A DNA stretch of 58,066 nucleotides, taken from contig NZ_SLXK01000027.1 in NCBI RefSeq assembly GCF_004341035.1, forward strand, positions 1 to 58,066. The letters run 5' to 3'. Below are positions 57,869-58,066 of this stretch, in pieces. A program made the translations under genes and the position numbers. Within the stretch, counting starts at the first letter, position 1; every line of letters starts with the position of its first letter. Under the pieces are notes generated by a model, which ran no database searches, had not been told where the DNA came from, and was given only the letters and a program-made list of their open reading frames with translations. The DNA is from Scopulibacillus darangshiensis (lineage in GTDB: Bacteria > Bacillota > Bacilli > Bacillales > Sporolactobacillaceae).

Positions 57869-58066
57869 ACACCACCCTTTATTTTGTTCAACTTTCGTTG
57901 TTTTTTTTATTCACCTTTTTTTGGAATTGTGTCTTTTCTGATTGATATTAAAAATAAACATTTAATACTGAGGCAAAGAGGCCTTTATTCATTGCAGAGG
58001 GGTAGTAAGTAATGGCTATCCCTTTGGATATAAGTGTAAATTATACTGGATTTAATTAATAGCTAA

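Noticed and set aside
57703-57891. 62-codon minus-strand open frame at the right end
   Set aside because: No ribosome binding site and no recognisable features; overlaps the end of the DUF4256 gene.

Overview
The window is chromosomal DNA of an endospore-forming low/mid-GC Firmicute of the order Bacillales, at family level a Bacillaceae or Sporolactobacillaceae relative. The evidence is gene order and content. The backbone moxR/DUF58/transglutaminase - guaA - pbuG - (UPF0316, NETI-like) - purEKBCSQLFMNHD - yerA - yerB - yerC - pcrB - pcrA - ligA - camS - P5C dehydrogenase - gatCAB - dgkB - rlmCD is the order known from Bacillus subtilis. HutP, GlpP, an Hsp20-like protein and an SplB-like radical SAM protein fit the same group. 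Species cannot be told from the sequence. No rRNA, tRNA, CRISPR array, intact insertion sequence or prophage was seen.

Layout. (1) 1-650: the tail of a broken Mrr-type restriction gene and a dispersed repeat. (2) 700-8300: a glycerol-phosphate module: a secreted FIMAH-domain protein (minus strand), a HAD-IIA phosphatase, the antiterminator GlpP, a Ugp-type ABC importer (two permeases and a binding protein, no ATPase) and a glycerophosphodiester phosphodiesterase. Four leader RNAs in this stretch share a short motif, GAGAC-N2/3-GAGA, placed directly 5' of an intrinsic terminator. This looks like a GlpP antitermination regulon. (3) 8300-9305: an orphan hutP preceded by a leader with two arrays of NAG triplets spaced by exactly 4 nt and then a terminator, which implies autoregulation by HutP. 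(4) 9340-17300: moxR-DUF58-transglutaminase, guaA and pbuG, the latter two each behind a guanine riboswitch. (5) 17700-19280: small membrane protein, Hsp20-like protein, UPF0316 and NETI-like genes. (6) 19260-32350: the complete purine operon behind two PurR boxes, a sigma-A promoter and a third guanine riboswitch. (7) 32600-42020: yerA, yerB, yerC, pcrB-pcrA-ligA-camS. (8) 42100-43630: a 43-codon gene, then a 26-codon leader ORF and terminator before an RsgA-family GTPase. (9) 43900-53000: pruA, gatCAB, SplB-like, dgkB, rlmCD. (10) 52950-58066: a more variable end: a dus gene between 49-bp direct repeats, a cluster of gene fragments, a TetR regulator with palindromic operators controlling an NAD(P)-binding protein, an acetyltransferase and a DUF4256 protein.

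How it works together. Purine synthesis, GMP synthesis and purine uptake are co-regulated by PurR boxes and by guanine riboswitches with C at the specificity position, so abundant guanine should shut all three. The 700-8300 segment would import glycerol-3-phosphate or glycerophosphodiesters, hydrolyse them with the GDPD, and switch on in response to glycerol-3-phosphate through GlpP. The striking theme is RNA-level control: seven or more terminator-containing leaders (GlpP-like x4, HutP, guanine x3, one leader-peptide attenuator) in 58 kb.

Three kinds of dispersed non-coding repeat are present: a composite repeat with AGCGGAAT-type units (3 full copies, 1 partial), a repeat starting GTTAATCAGAAAGTATA (3 copies, one with a 60-nt insert), and one GC-rich structured element.
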